Below are positions 43,561 through 52,145 of a stretch of DNA of 64,000 bases, piece by piece. The notes beneath the pieces were generated by a model. That model was not told the DNA's origin and made no database searches. It saw only the letters and a program-made list of their open reading frames with translations. The DNA is from Chlamydia sp. BM-2023 (lineage in GTDB: Bacteria; Chlamydiota; Chlamydiia; Chlamydiales; Chlamydiaceae). The stretch is from NCBI RefSeq assembly GCF_964023145.1, contig NZ_CAXIED010000001.1, forward strand, positions 186,001 through 250,000, given 5' to 3'. Both the position numbers and the translations under genes were made by a program. Numbering within the stretch: position 1 is the stretch's first letter; each line of letters opens with the position of its first letter.

Positions 43561-44019
43561 TTGGAATCGTCAGTATGCCCGCTTCAACATTCGTCTTGTT
43601 TAAAGAAACAGCATCGTATTTCCCAGGTACTTTTTCCTGAAAAATTTCATCAAGACGCTTTATACAATACTCTTTTAGATTTTGGTTCGCGCTCCAAAAC
43701 ATTTGACAAGTGTAAGATTGCGCAAGAAAATCTTGTATTAGGCTGTCAGAGTGATTTATATCTTTATGAAATATATCAAGACGGCTGTCTTTTTTTCTTT
43801 ACCTATACGGAAGCGTTGATTTCTTCTGGGATCGCGGCTTTATTTGCTGAGATCTATTCTGGGGAGACTCCTGTTACAATTTTGACTTGCAGGCCTATAT
43901 TCTTTGATAAACTTAGTCAATACCTATCTCTTGGCAGGATAAATGGCGGAGAATCTTTATACATGCGTATGAAGCAAATTTCTGTGCGTTATTTAAAATC
44001 TTCTTCATCTACAAAATAG
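43561..44019 (+). CDS. Conserved chlamydial protein of unknown function
   Basis: 152 residues, soluble, mixed alpha/beta. Not recognised as any wider family; there is a Cys-rich start (CPLQHSSCLKK). Using TTG at 43561 it begins two bases after the stop codon of the upstream gene, so the two are likely one transcription unit. An ATG occurs only well inside, near 43950, so the TTG start is preferred. Confidence 0.65.
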   Translation: MESSVCPLQHSSCLKKQHRISQVLFPEKFHQDALYNTLLDFGSRSKTFDKCKIAQENLVLGCQSDLYLYEIYQDGCLFFFTYTEALISSGIAALFAEIYSGETPVTILTCRPIFFDKLSQYLSLGRINGGESLYMRMKQISVRYLKSSSSTK

Positions 44020-44033
44020 ACAACGGATATCAC

Positions 44034-44062
44034 TTGCTTGTCAGAAGCTTATGTGATAGTAT
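44034..44062 (+). promoter_or_regulatory. Promoter of the CAT-anticodon tRNA
   Basis: TTGCTT at 44034-44039 and TAGTAT at 44057-44062 with the ideal 17-base spacer. The tRNA starts 17 bases downstream of the -10 box. Confidence 0.55.
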
Positions 44063-44078
44063 TTGTCCTCTTAATCTC

Positions 44079-44151
44079 GGGGCAGTAGCTCAGCGGTTAG
44101 AGCCACGGACTCATAACCCGTTGGTCACAGGTTCAAATCCTGTCTGCCCCA
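44079..44151 (+). tRNA. tRNA with CAT anticodon (elongator Met or lysidine-type Ile)
   Basis: Complete cloverleaf: acceptor GGGGCAG/CTGCCCC, anticodon loop CTCATAA, T-stem ACAGG/CCTGT, discriminator A. The first pair is G-C and the anticodon stem lacks three G-C pairs, so it is not the initiator. The anticodon stem has one A-C mismatch next to the loop. Whether C34 is modified to lysidine (Ile) cannot be decided by eye. Confidence 0.93.
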
Positions 44152-44302
44152 TTTCTTTCCCAAATAAGTTTTTGTTTTAATGATGTTTCTTAAGGTGGGT
44201 TCTCTATTGGAGATGAACACAAGAAGATAGTGTGAAAATCGATGTCATTTATGAGTTTGATTTAGCATAAACAACCATTTCCACACCTCTTAAGAAGATT
44301 TT

Positions 44303-44890
44303 TTAGAAGTAGCGTTTCTTAAAAAATTCTCCGGCGGTTCTACCGTGAATGACAAGAAGAATTTTTAGAGTTTCCCCTATTACGAATGGAGCAGCTCCCA
44401 ATTTAAAACCGGTAACGATATCCAGGGTGCTTGTTACTGAGGTTAGATACAAGTAACAGGCCAACCAAATGGATCCACAAGTGGTTATCAAAGCTGCAGC
44501 AGCGGTTAAAATAACTGCTAAGGCATATGTACTTTCTTTAAAGTGACGGTACAGCACAGATATAAGAGCCGCCGCTATAGGGAAGGCGTATAGGTATCCT
44601 GCTGTAGGGCCGAAGAAGGCTGCTATACCGTAGCCTGAGCTATAAAATACAGGCAGGAACAATCCTTCTAGAAGATATGCTACTACGCTGCCGACGGCAA
44701 TCATAGGAGAAGCAACGACGCCTATACAGTAGATGCCTAGAGTTTGAAAGGTGACTGGCACGGGGGTAAAGGGTAAATGTAGTGTAATTTTTGCTAAGAG
44801 AGTGAGAAAAATGGACCCCTCTAAAATTTTAATTATTGGGTTACTAAATATCCCTAGCACCCAAGATCTTTTCACTAAGCTGTGACTCAT
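44303..44890 (-). CDS. bioY: Biotin transporter BioY
   Basis: Substrate-binding membrane subunit for biotin uptake, alone or with an ECF module. 195 residues with six hydrophobic segments. The family motif PFTPVPVTFQTLG is intact, as are the Gly/Pro-rich GPTAGYLYAFP segments. I chose ATG 44890 because a perfect GGAGGGAG ribosome site lies directly before it; an upstream ATG at 44908 has none. The window also encodes a full bioBFDA set, so this cell can both import and make biotin. Confidence 0.92.
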   Translation of the reverse strand: MSHSLVKRSWVLGIFSNPIIKILEGSIFLTLLAKITLHLPFTPVPVTFQTLGIYCIGVVASPMIAVGSVVAYLLEGLFLPVFYSSGYGIAAFFGPTAGYLYAFPIAAALISVLYRHFKESTYALAVILTAAAALITTCGSIWLACYLYLTSVTSTLDIVTGFKLGAAPFVIGETLKILLVIHGRTAGEFFKKRYF

Positions 44891-44950
44891 ATCTCCCTCC
44901 GTTATCATGTGATATCGTATTTCGATTCACCAAGCTTATATTATTAAGCC

Positions 44951-44979
44951 ATTCTGTATTTTTAATCATCTATTGTCAA
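44951..44979 (-). promoter_or_regulatory. Candidate promoter for bioY
   Basis: Minus-strand consensus TTGACA (44974-44979), a 17-base spacer and CAGAAT (44951-44956). The leader to the bioY ATG would be about 55 bases. No BirA-type operator palindrome is evident. Confidence 0.45.
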
Positions 44980-45058
44980 TTCTCCAACCTAAACATGTTA
45001 TAAAATAATAGTTTAAAGATTGTTGTTTGATAAACGTGCTATTTTCAATAAAAAAATA

Positions 45059-45376
45059 TTAACTGAGCGGCAGGGATATCTTGAGCTCTTTTGGATCAAT
45101 TAGATCTTGAGAATCATAGAGAAGATAATTTGAACCAAATCGGTTATATACAACAATTCCTCGCAGTAAGACAAGAGCACTCAAGATATAAATGCTCAAC
45201 CCCAAGAAACTTGTTGTAACGGAACCGCAGACGACCCCTACTAAAGTACAAAGCACTCCAAAGACTATAAAAACAACAGCAAATACAATGCATGCCCTTT
45301 CCCTATATGGAAATTGGCTCCACAAATTAACTTGCTGTTGTATCTCTGAACCCTTGTTATCTACTACTGCACCCAT
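45059..45376 (-). CDS. Small Inc-like two-helix membrane protein
   Basis: 105 residues from ATG 45376 (an in-frame start at 45427 would add a 17-residue hydrophobic leader). Two adjacent long hydrophobic segments (about residues 30-55 and 58-77) with a short turn give the bilobed pattern of chlamydial inclusion-membrane proteins. The C-terminus is short and acidic. No known function. It lies 66 bp downstream of the split poly-G gene on the same strand. Confidence 0.6.
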   Translation of the reverse strand: MGAVVDNKGSEIQQQVNLWSQFPYRERACIVFAVVFIVFGVLCTLVGVVCGSVTTSFLGLSIYILSALVLLRGIVVYNRFGSNYLLYDSQDLIDPKELKISLPLS

Positions 45377-45442
45377 TACAACTAGCTTTATCAATATTTT
45401 GAGTGCTAAGCTTAAACAAAGATTCAAAAAAAAACTAGATAG

Positions 45443-46279
45443 TTATTGACGACGTCTATTTCGTTGAAATAAACCAACCATCAAAATTACATTGACCGCA
45501 GCTACAATCATACAAAAACAGAAGTTAATAGTTTGCGATACTCCTAGCATATCCCCAGACCCCCAAGCATAGCTAGCGTTCGCCAACTGATGCGAGTACA
45601 CCCCACTATCCTCGGTAGAGTTTGCTCTACTTGTTAATCTTGGGGTTTGGATGAGTATCTGGTTAAGAACACCGACTGCAAAACATAGATACCCGAAATG
45701 CATTCCGGCCATCAACCCCTGTATAGCGCCGATCCTGTTACCATCCGGACGACGAACTATAGCTCTTTGTTCTTCAGGAGCATTTAGCCTACGTGCTAAA
45801 CACCTTTGTACACGTCCGCGTAGACCTCTGAACAAATTTCTAGTCCCCTCAAAAAATAGAATAGAACCCGTAATTGTAGAAGCAGTAACAAATATCGGAG
45901 GTAAAATTGCTGGGCTTCTTCCATATCTTCTGACGCAATTGCCGCAGTCAAGAGAAATTAGCGTCAAAAAGACTGGTTCGAAAGCACGAGCAAAGAGTCT
46001 TACTCTTCTACATCTATCCCGTAAACACCGACTGTTGGTAAAGAATAAAAAAAAGTAGCGTAGCCAGTTTAGAGAGTATCCCGAAACCAGTACGTAGGTT
46101 ACGAAGACATCTGGTTGATCCGTAACGGAAATGATTAAGACCTCTTGTACGAGAGCACTTGTTCTAAATATGCTAAACAGCGTGGCTATCAAAATATCTC
46201 TACAATTTGAAGGAACAGGGTTAAACTCAGCTTCTGCAGAAGAATCTCCGGCTGCTAGCGTCCTAGTCAATCGGTTCAT
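45443..46279 (-). CDS. C-terminal membrane half of a poly-G-split chlamydial protein
   Basis: 278 residues from an internal ATG. It has several hydrophobic segments: IATLFSIFR, a WLRYFFLFF stretch, PAILPPIFVTASTITG, and two long C-terminal ones around GMHFGYLCFAVG and FCFCMIVAAVNVILMV. The open frame continues upstream without a stop to the poly-G tract at 46327-46339. One extra G would fuse it to the N-terminal half at 46324-47133 as one 563-residue protein. Only a weak GGGA precedes ATG 46279, so independent translation is doubtful. It belongs to the Chlamydia-specific membrane families. Confidence 0.6.
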   Translation of the reverse strand: MNRLTRTLAAGDSSAEAEFNPVPSNCRDILIATLFSIFRTSALVQEVLIISVTDQPDVFVTYVLVSGYSLNWLRYFFLFFTNSRCLRDRCRRVRLFARAFEPVFLTLISLDCGNCVRRYGRSPAILPPIFVTASTITGSILFFEGTRNLFRGLRGRVQRCLARRLNAPEEQRAIVRRPDGNRIGAIQGLMAGMHFGYLCFAVGVLNQILIQTPRLTSRANSTEDSGVYSHQLANASYAWGSGDMLGVSQTINFCFCMIVAAVNVILMVGLFQRNRRRQ

Positions 46280-46323
46280 AGCGTTTCCCGTACCAATTTC
46301 TACTAGAGCGATTTCATGGAGGC

Positions 46324-47133
46324 CTACCCCCCCCCCCCCGACTCTTCTTCATTTTCCTCCTGGACATCACCCGTCTGTAGTGCTGTCATTCGCAAAGCCC
46401 ATTGATAGCTTGGACAACGTATAGAAGGGAAAAACACCCCTTCTGCTCCCGACGAATAAGGCAGGGTTGTTACATTAGTCTGAGAAAACCCTGTTCGATC
46501 GAATAGGGTTGTCATATCCCCAGAAACACGAAAATGGCGAGTATTCCCTGTGGTTACGTATACTGTCGGTGCAATACCAACAACATCTATCAAATCAACA
46601 TAAGGAGAGTGCTCCAAAACCGCTTGTACTACTGCTCCGCCATCACCGTAAAATATGATTGTGTGTCGACGCCCTTCATTCGTAGGATGAGTAAAGAAAG
46701 TATGGAGATAATCAAGCAATGCTTGGCATAAAGGGTGATCATGAGAAAAGTGAGGTCTCCTAGAGATTCTGGAGCATCCTCCCCCTCCGGGGTTGTAGAT
46801 CATCCGTACAGGTCCGCCTCTTACTTCGCTAAGGTATAGTCCTTCACATTGCGCTTCCGGCAAGGTTTGATTGCTACCGTTAACATAGGTAGTGGCGACT
46901 TCGTGAGTTTCGGGAATGGGAGCGTCCTCTTCAAACAAGCAAACAGCTTCAAAAACTCCGTCATCCCCATCTCTAAATGGATTAGTTTCATTTACGATTA
47001 ATTCTACTGTTTCAGCAGTTTGTTCGGTAGAAGGCTGTTGAGGTTGAGCAGTAGCTCCTATATTTTCTACTGAGCCTTCATTTTCTATATTTGATCCAGA
47101 ACCAATGGATCCGGTATCTATCGGTAAAGTCAT
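46324..47133 (-). CDS. N-terminal half of a poly-G-split chlamydial protein (DUF687-like)
   Basis: 269 residues ending in a run of four Gly encoded by the poly-G tract, then TAG. The N-terminal ~50 residues are Ser/Thr/Gln-rich and acidic. The second half has an alpha/beta-hydrolase-like core: TIIFYGDGGAVVQAVL followed by VVGIAPTVYV and HFRVSGD. This reminds me of chlamydial DUF687 proteins, though the GxSxG nucleophile is replaced by GDGG. In its present form it lacks the membrane C-terminus encoded at 45443-46279. The protein is probably full length only in cells whose tract has 14 (or 11) G. Confidence 0.65.
   Translation of the reverse strand: MTLPIDTGSIGSGSNIENEGSVENIGATAQPQQPSTEQTAETVELIVNETNPFRDGDDGVFEAVCLFEEDAPIPETHEVATTYVNGSNQTLPEAQCEGLYLSEVRGGPVRMIYNPGGGGCSRISRRPHFSHDHPLCQALLDYLHTFFTHPTNEGRRHTIIFYGDGGAVVQAVLEHSPYVDLIDVVGIAPTVYVTTGNTRHFRVSGDMTTLFDRTGFSQTNVTTLPYSSGAEGVFFPSIRCPSYQWALRMTALQTGDVQEENEEESGGGG
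46327..46339. repeat. Poly-C/poly-G homopolymer tract (13 bases), likely phase-variation switch
   Basis: Thirteen consecutive C on the plus strand (G on the coding strand), far longer than expected by chance in low-GC DNA. It lies exactly where the two coding frames meet. With 13 G the upstream frame stops at TAG straight after the tract. With 12 it stops a few codons later at TGA. With 14 the two frames are continuous. Sequencing error in the homopolymer is the main alternative. Confidence 0.9.
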
Positions 47134-47507
47134 AAATACATCCAGCCATTAATGGCGTAGACATTGATGTAAAAATCGTAATGCTAAGAGAAAAAGAAAT
47201 GAGAATGAGGTCCTAGCGATTAGGTGTGCTATTTAAAAACAGCACTGTGCTCTATGCAGCCGCAAGCGACTGATTGCTTGTGTGATTTCCCCCTTGAACA
47301 GATGTGAACATGATTGCGCTAAGACACTCATACTTAAGTATTTAGCATGAAAATTGTCCGGGGATAATGCATATTAAATAATTTATTGTCTAGAGATTTC
47401 AGTAGACACTGATTCAGACACATAGCGAAAAAATGAGGGCAAAAAAAAAGTATCTGTAAGGTGCGCTCACAGATACTTTCTAACATGGGGAGCTAGGGTC
47501 AAATAGA
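47134..47507. other. Intergenic region upstream of the poly-G-split gene
   Basis: 374 bases with no credible gene. It holds the terminator of the gene at 47508-48116 (47441-47479) and must carry the promoter of the split gene. I see no clear -35/-10 pair and no repeat. Confidence 0.5.
47441..47479 (-). terminator. Rho-independent terminator
   Basis: Perfect 11-bp stem AAAGTATCTGT/ACAGATACTTT with an 11-base loop, followed on the minus strand by six further T. It ends the transcript of the exported helical protein 29 bases after its stop codon. Confidence 0.88.
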
Positions 47508-48116
47508 TCATCTCTTATGCACCATCATTTCTCGAGCATACTTTTCTCGTTTCCATGACAGTTCTTTATCGGTCTTTTCTTTTTGCCAAGATAGAAGATC
47601 TTTTTTAAATTCTAGTTCTCTTTCCCTTATGTCTAATTCTTTGTAAGCATATTCCATATCTTTAGAATATCGATAGTGTCGCCAGACTTGTGCAATTTCA
47701 TCTAGCTTTTGTATTAACACGTCGAGGGAAAGATTTTCTTCGGTTAACTCGTCATTGGGAACACCTAGGCAGGAAAAAATATCCCGACATGCCTGTAAGA
47801 TTTTCTGACCTGAGGAAGACTCTTTTACAAACTCTATGGCTTGCTGATCATTTTCTAGTTCTATTCCTGTACTTTTACATGTATTTGTAAGATCTCGGTA
47901 TAACTCTTGACCTTCCTCTATAAGAACATGAAATAGAGAATCTAGTTGCTCAGCTAAAGCTTCTCTATCGTCTCCAGCTACAGAATCAAAACATGAATCC
48001 ATACTTTTGATCTGCTCAACAGATTCTTCAATACAGCCATCTGTTTCTTCAGCAAAAGTGTTAAAACACAATGAGAGTGCAAAAGTTAAACTATAGATAA
48101 AAAATCTCTTAATCAT
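47508..48116 (-). CDS. Exported helical protein of unknown function
   Basis: 202 residues. A clear Sec signal peptide (MIKRFFIYSLTFALSLCFNTFA, probably cut before EETDGC). The mature protein is acidic and helical, with three Cys in its first ~25 residues. The last ~50 residues form a charged coiled coil rich in Glu, Lys and Trp (RERELEFKKDLLSWQKEK). No homologue is recognised. It is a stand-alone unit with its own strong terminator, in an accessory region. Confidence 0.7.
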   Translation of the reverse strand: MIKRFFIYSLTFALSLCFNTFAEETDGCIEESVEQIKSMDSCFDSVAGDDREALAEQLDSLFHVLIEEGQELYRDLTNTCKSTGIELENDQQAIEFVKESSSGQKILQACRDIFSCLGVPNDELTEENLSLDVLIQKLDEIAQVWRHYRYSKDMEYAYKELDIRERELEFKKDLLSWQKEKTDKELSWKREKYAREMMVHKR

Positions 48117-48777
48117 ACTGACTTGTATTCCTTGCTAATTTGAGCCGACCGCCTCAAATCCATGAGACAGTATAAAACATGAAAAATCAAAAAGCAAATA
48201 AATGCATAAGAAAAACCGAAAGGTTAATCGGTTATAGATAAAATATAAAAATTCGGTGTTTCAATGTTGTTACCTATCCAATCGATTTTGGGAAAAATCG
48301 AACGCTTAGGCACGCGATGTTGAATTTTTAGATGTTATGTGTGTAGGTACGGATCGCTGTGTCTTATCGGTAGGATGTGACATGCATAAACATAGGACAC
48401 GCAACACACAGGACATGGATATATAAACTATTGAAATAAACATGAGCATAGCGTGCAGGACAAACATGGAGAGTCTTGCCAGTCCTATTTTTGCTAGAAA
48501 CCGAAATACCCTTTGCAACCGCAACATTTCTATAACAAAATTCAAAAAATTCGATTTGCAAACTACTTTCTCCTTCTCGCTATTTACAGGGGCAATTTGT
48601 GAAACTGGCCGTATAGAAGTGATAAGAATTTTAGTAGGTCGATACATCTGTAATTCGAGATAGAAAAAGCACTAACAAACAAAAAAAATGCATCTCAAGC
48701 TATTTAAAATCAACAGGAAAGAACCTAGGGATTTTACGATATAAACCACTGTTAATGTGTGCTTTTCGTTCTCAAAA
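48117..48777. other. 661-base region without a convincing gene
   Basis: Two overlapping open frames on opposite strands (48306-48647 minus, 113 codons; 48442-48663 plus, 73 codons) are present. Neither has a ribosome site or a recognisable protein. The minus frame contains one hydrophobic stretch and could be a decayed membrane-protein gene. A perfect 8-bp hairpin (TCGATTTT-GGGA-AAAATCGA) lies at 48282-48301 just beyond its end. Promoters for the exported protein at 48116 must also lie here. Confidence 0.4.
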
Positions 48778-49650
48778 CTATGTGTGAGCCTGTTGATAAA
48801 TTTTCGACCACTGCGACATTTTTTTTACAATTATTGGCAAGGACTCTTGATGATGGAAATCATTAACAGCTAATGGCAAACGCAAAGAAAAGTGTGCGAT
48901 ATCTTGTTTGTAAGCTAGGATAGCTTTGATAGCTATAGGGTTGGTTGTTTGGCTTAACCAGTGGCATATTTCTTGCCACAATAGTGTTTGGGCCTCATTA
49001 AAAGGGTTGTCTACATATTCTCGAGTTTCTTTTGGCCAGCTATTAGACAATACAGAAATGAGTCCTTGCGCCCCTGCCAAATGCATTTGTGGCCATAAAC
49101 CATCATCTCCACAATAAAGGGCGAGATTGGGATTCATTTGAGCATATTCTCGGCACTTATCTATAGATCCTCCGGAATCTTTGATTCCATAACAGTGAGG
49201 ATGATTTGCTAATGCGCGAACGGTTTCTATGTAAAGGGGTGTTCCTGCTCTTGAAGGAATGTTGTATAAAATTGCGGGTTTATTTGAGATATTTAAAAGG
49301 GATTCGAACCATGATGTTTGACCTTGAATTCCAGGTTTTGTGTATATAGGACTGGTAATGAGAAAACCTGTTATAGGGTAATTCTGAGATAAGAGTATCC
49401 ATTCTGTAGCCTCGTACAATGAGGTTCCTGCGACGCCAACAATCAAAGGAATTTTTAGATTTAGGGAACATGCGTGAGTGACTATTTTTTCTTTTTCACG
49501 CAATGTTAACGATAAGCTCTCCCCTGTACTTCCTAGAAGAACAACGCCATTGTTTTCTGTTTCTTGAAAACGCAGCAACTTTTCAAAGCTGAGAAAGTCT
49601 ATATCATAATTGGGAAGAAATGGGGTGACACATGCAGTAAGTAATTTCAT
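48778..49650 (-). CDS. dapA: 4-hydroxy-tetrahydrodipicolinate synthase
   Basis: Condenses pyruvate with aspartate semialdehyde in the diaminopimelate pathway, which supplies chlamydial peptidoglycan. 290 residues, TIM barrel. Motifs: LLGSTGESLSL near residue 40, catalytic Tyr in LYNIPSRAG near 133 and Schiff-base Lys in YGIKDSGG near 157. Last gene of the leftward asd-lysC-dapA group, 11 bp after lysC. Confidence 0.95.
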   Translation of the reverse strand: MKLLTACVTPFLPNYDIDFLSFEKLLRFQETENNGVVLLGSTGESLSLTLREKEKIVTHACSLNLKIPLIVGVAGTSLYEATEWILLSQNYPITGFLITSPIYTKPGIQGQTSWFESLLNISNKPAILYNIPSRAGTPLYIETVRALANHPHCYGIKDSGGSIDKCREYAQMNPNLALYCGDDGLWPQMHLAGAQGLISVLSNSWPKETREYVDNPFNEAQTLLWQEICHWLSQTTNPIAIKAILAYKQDIAHFSLRLPLAVNDFHHQESLPIIVKKMSQWSKIYQQAHT

Positions 49651-49661
49651 AACAATTTGTT

Positions 49662-50984
49662 CTATGCTACAGCAAACTTCTGCTTAACATAATCATTATG
49701 TAATTGTTCTACAATATTTCCTGCTAGGTTCTCTGGGACTACAAAACTTAATGCCATGCAACTTTGGCAGCAGCAAAACACAGGCGATGGATAGTTACGC
49801 AGCTTATCTGTTACTATTGTGACAACTTTTGGGGAGGCTAATCCTGAGCCAATCATAGTGATCAACGCTAAATCATGTAGAACATGTACTAGACCTATTT
49901 CTGACAATTTACAATAGAGATCTTTTATTATCTCTTGGGAGATATCATCATCATCTGTTGTAAAGGAAACTGTGGCATCTTGAGATGCCATTAATCCGGG
50001 AAGAATACGGTAGGTTTCTAGGATATGTAAAATCTTATCCAAGCTTGTGGTTCCTAAAACTCCGCAATCTACTGACCATAGGCGTTGTTTTTGACGTAAG
50101 GACAGTGCTTTTACTCGTGGTTCATAGCTAACGGTTTTATCCGTAGCATAAATCCACGTACCCCCTTTAGCGACATCAAAAGTAGAAGTGACAAAAATAG
50201 GAATTCCAGCTCTTACACAAGGAGAAAGCATAGGGGGATAAAGAATCTTTGCTCCGAATGTTGCAAGATTTTGCATCTCTTCAAAGCTCAACTCAGGAAT
50301 TAACTGAGCGTCTTTTATGATTCTGGGATCCATGGTATAGATACCGTTAACATCGGTATAAATCCGAACTTCATCGGATCTGCTCATCTCAGCAATTAGC
50401 GCTCCAGAATAGTCACTACCTCCCCTACCTAATAAAGTAGTCTCTCCTAAAGAATTGGAACCTATAAACCCCTGAGTAATGTAGCAAGAATTAGAGTTAA
50501 GATTCAAAAGGCTCCAATTTTTTTGCATTTTTACAATATCGGGAGTTGCGCGATCATATTCATCATCGGTTAATATAACCTGTCGGGCTTCTAAAAACTC
50601 TAAAGGGAAGTGATTATTGTAGCAAAACGCGCGAAATAGAGATGCTGATATATCTTCTCCCAAAGCAAGGATCTCAGCACGATCCCTAGGAGAAATATCG
50701 TTTTTATCTATGCATTGCTTGAGTTTATCTATCCACTGAGAAATAGAAAACTGCAACTGCAGTTCTTGGATAATTTGGTTATGTTTGTTTTCAATATCGA
50801 GAATTATTTGCTCTCGATATTCACTAGAAACAGAACAAAACATATCTAACAGGTCTGTGACTCCTGCTATTGCACTAACAACTATAAACTGCGGGGTATT
50901 TTTACAGACGATATCGTATACTTTTTTGATACTTTCTGCTGTTCCTAAGCTTGTGCCGCCAAATTTATAAACTACTGGGAGCAT
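49662..50984 (-). CDS. lysC: Aspartokinase
   Basis: Phosphorylates aspartate, first step toward diaminopimelate. 440 residues: N-terminal kinase domain with KFGGTSLGT (8-16), LGRGGSDYSGA and a TDVNGIYTMDPR segment, then two C-terminal ACT domains (from about residue 295), normally the site of lysine feedback. GGAG precedes the ATG. It overlaps the 3' end of asd by 13 bases. Confidence 0.95.
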   Translation of the reverse strand: MLPVVYKFGGTSLGTAESIKKVYDIVCKNTPQFIVVSAIAGVTDLLDMFCSVSSEYREQIILDIENKHNQIIQELQLQFSISQWIDKLKQCIDKNDISPRDRAEILALGEDISASLFRAFCYNNHFPLEFLEARQVILTDDEYDRATPDIVKMQKNWSLLNLNSNSCYITQGFIGSNSLGETTLLGRGGSDYSGALIAEMSRSDEVRIYTDVNGIYTMDPRIIKDAQLIPELSFEEMQNLATFGAKILYPPMLSPCVRAGIPIFVTSTFDVAKGGTWIYATDKTVSYEPRVKALSLRQKQRLWSVDCGVLGTTSLDKILHILETYRILPGLMASQDATVSFTTDDDDISQEIIKDLYCKLSEIGLVHVLHDLALITMIGSGLASPKVVTIVTDKLRNYPSPVFCCCQSCMALSFVVPENLAGNIVEQLHNDYVKQKFAVA

Positions 50985-51973
50985 GCATATTCTCCAGACT
51001 TCTGAAAACAGTAGGTGTTCATATTTGCCAACACAGCTCCGGCAGCACCTCGAACAAGATTATGTATCAAAACATTCATTTTTATTGTTCGAGAATCTCC
51101 ACCGTAAGTAATAGGACCTATATGTACACGCATATCATCATCTGTAAGATCTTTTCTTACTTGAGGATGCCAAGGAGAATCATAAAGCTGGTACGTTCCT
51201 GGAAATTCTTGGTTCTTACTATGATAACAATGCAATATTTCTTCAATATTCACAGAATTAAGAAAAGTGACATGCAAAGTTAGTGTGTGGCCGTAAACTA
51301 CGGGAACACGATGTACAGTAACTGTTATAGAAAATTCTGCAGGAGCGTTATGCTCCCCTAAAATTTTTAGGGTTTCCCTAGAAATTTTAGCTTCTTCGCC
51401 AACTATATGGGGAATGGTATTTCCTAAAATATCCATGGAAGAAACTCCGGGATACCCTGCGCCGCTTGCCGATTGTAAAGTGACAATGTTTACATGATCA
51501 ATACCAAAGGTCTTTAAAGGAGACAGGGCTAAAGCAATACCGGAAACACAACAATTAGAATTTGTAATAATTCTCCCTGGAAATGGCTGTGTATTAACCA
51601 ATTGAAGATGGTTCTGATTTACCTCAGGAATCACAATAGGAACTGAGGGATGCATTCTGTAAGCCGCGGAATTAGAAAAGATCAGCTTTCCCATAGATAA
51701 ACAATGGGCTTCTAAAGAAGCTGCTACTTTCTCAGGTAGAAAAGAAACGATGATATCGGACTGAATTGTTTCGATGCTGCGGATGGGAAGGTGTTTTACA
51801 CTTTCGGGCATGGGAGCTAAAGACTCTTGCCAAGCACATGCGGAACCATAGCTTTGATTACACTTTGTTTCAGAGGCCACGACCTCAGAAATATCCCAAG
51901 GGAACCATTTATGTAAGAGAGCTATGAACTTTTGACCAACAAGCCCGGTAGCTCCCAAAACAGCTACACGCAT
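50972..51973 (-). CDS. asd: Aspartate-semialdehyde dehydrogenase
   Basis: Reduces aspartyl phosphate to the semialdehyde. 333 residues starting MRVAVLGATGLVGQ (NADP-binding Gly motif). Catalytic Cys lies in ITNSNCCVSG near residue 147. I chose ATG 51973 because a perfect AGGAGG sits 7 bases upstream; a longer frame to 51994 has no such site. It overlaps lysC and lies 172 bp from dapB. Confidence 0.95.
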   Translation of the reverse strand: MRVAVLGATGLVGQKFIALLHKWFPWDISEVVASETKCNQSYGSACAWQESLAPMPESVKHLPIRSIETIQSDIIVSFLPEKVAASLEAHCLSMGKLIFSNSAAYRMHPSVPIVIPEVNQNHLQLVNTQPFPGRIITNSNCCVSGIALALSPLKTFGIDHVNIVTLQSASGAGYPGVSSMDILGNTIPHIVGEEAKISRETLKILGEHNAPAEFSITVTVHRVPVVYGHTLTLHVTFLNSVNIEEILHCYHSKNQEFPGTYQLYDSPWHPQVRKDLTDDDMRVHIGPITYGGDSRTIKMNVLIHNLVRGAAGAVLANMNTYCFQKSGEYACSQ

Positions 51974-52145
51974 GTGTTTGCCTCCTGAAATCATACTATA
52001 TCATCATAGAAAGTGAATAAGATTACGTATCGTAAAAACGGATACTCAAGTGTAAAACAAAACACTTTCTTCTTATTCAAAAATCCAAGAACCCCAGAGG
52101 CCGCATTGTAATAACCGTTTTGTTTTTTAAGCAAGAACTGTTCGT

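Noticed and set aside
44079..44151. Initiator tRNA-Met
   Set aside because: The acceptor stem begins with a paired G-C and the anticodon stem lacks the three G-C pairs of an initiator.
44186..44296. Distant inverted repeat TTCTTAAG / CTTAAGAA between the CAT tRNA and bioY
   Set aside because: CTTAAG is itself a palindrome and the flanking bases match poorly over about 100 bases, so it is likely chance.
45651..46058. 135-codon plus-strand frame opposite the poly-G-split membrane protein
   Set aside because: Low-complexity, no ribosome site, and the minus strand has a much longer frame with membrane-protein character.
46131..46424. Plus-strand frame crossing the poly-C tract
   Set aside because: It would encode a proline run from the C tract, but lacks a ribosome site and family resemblance; the minus strand explains the region better.
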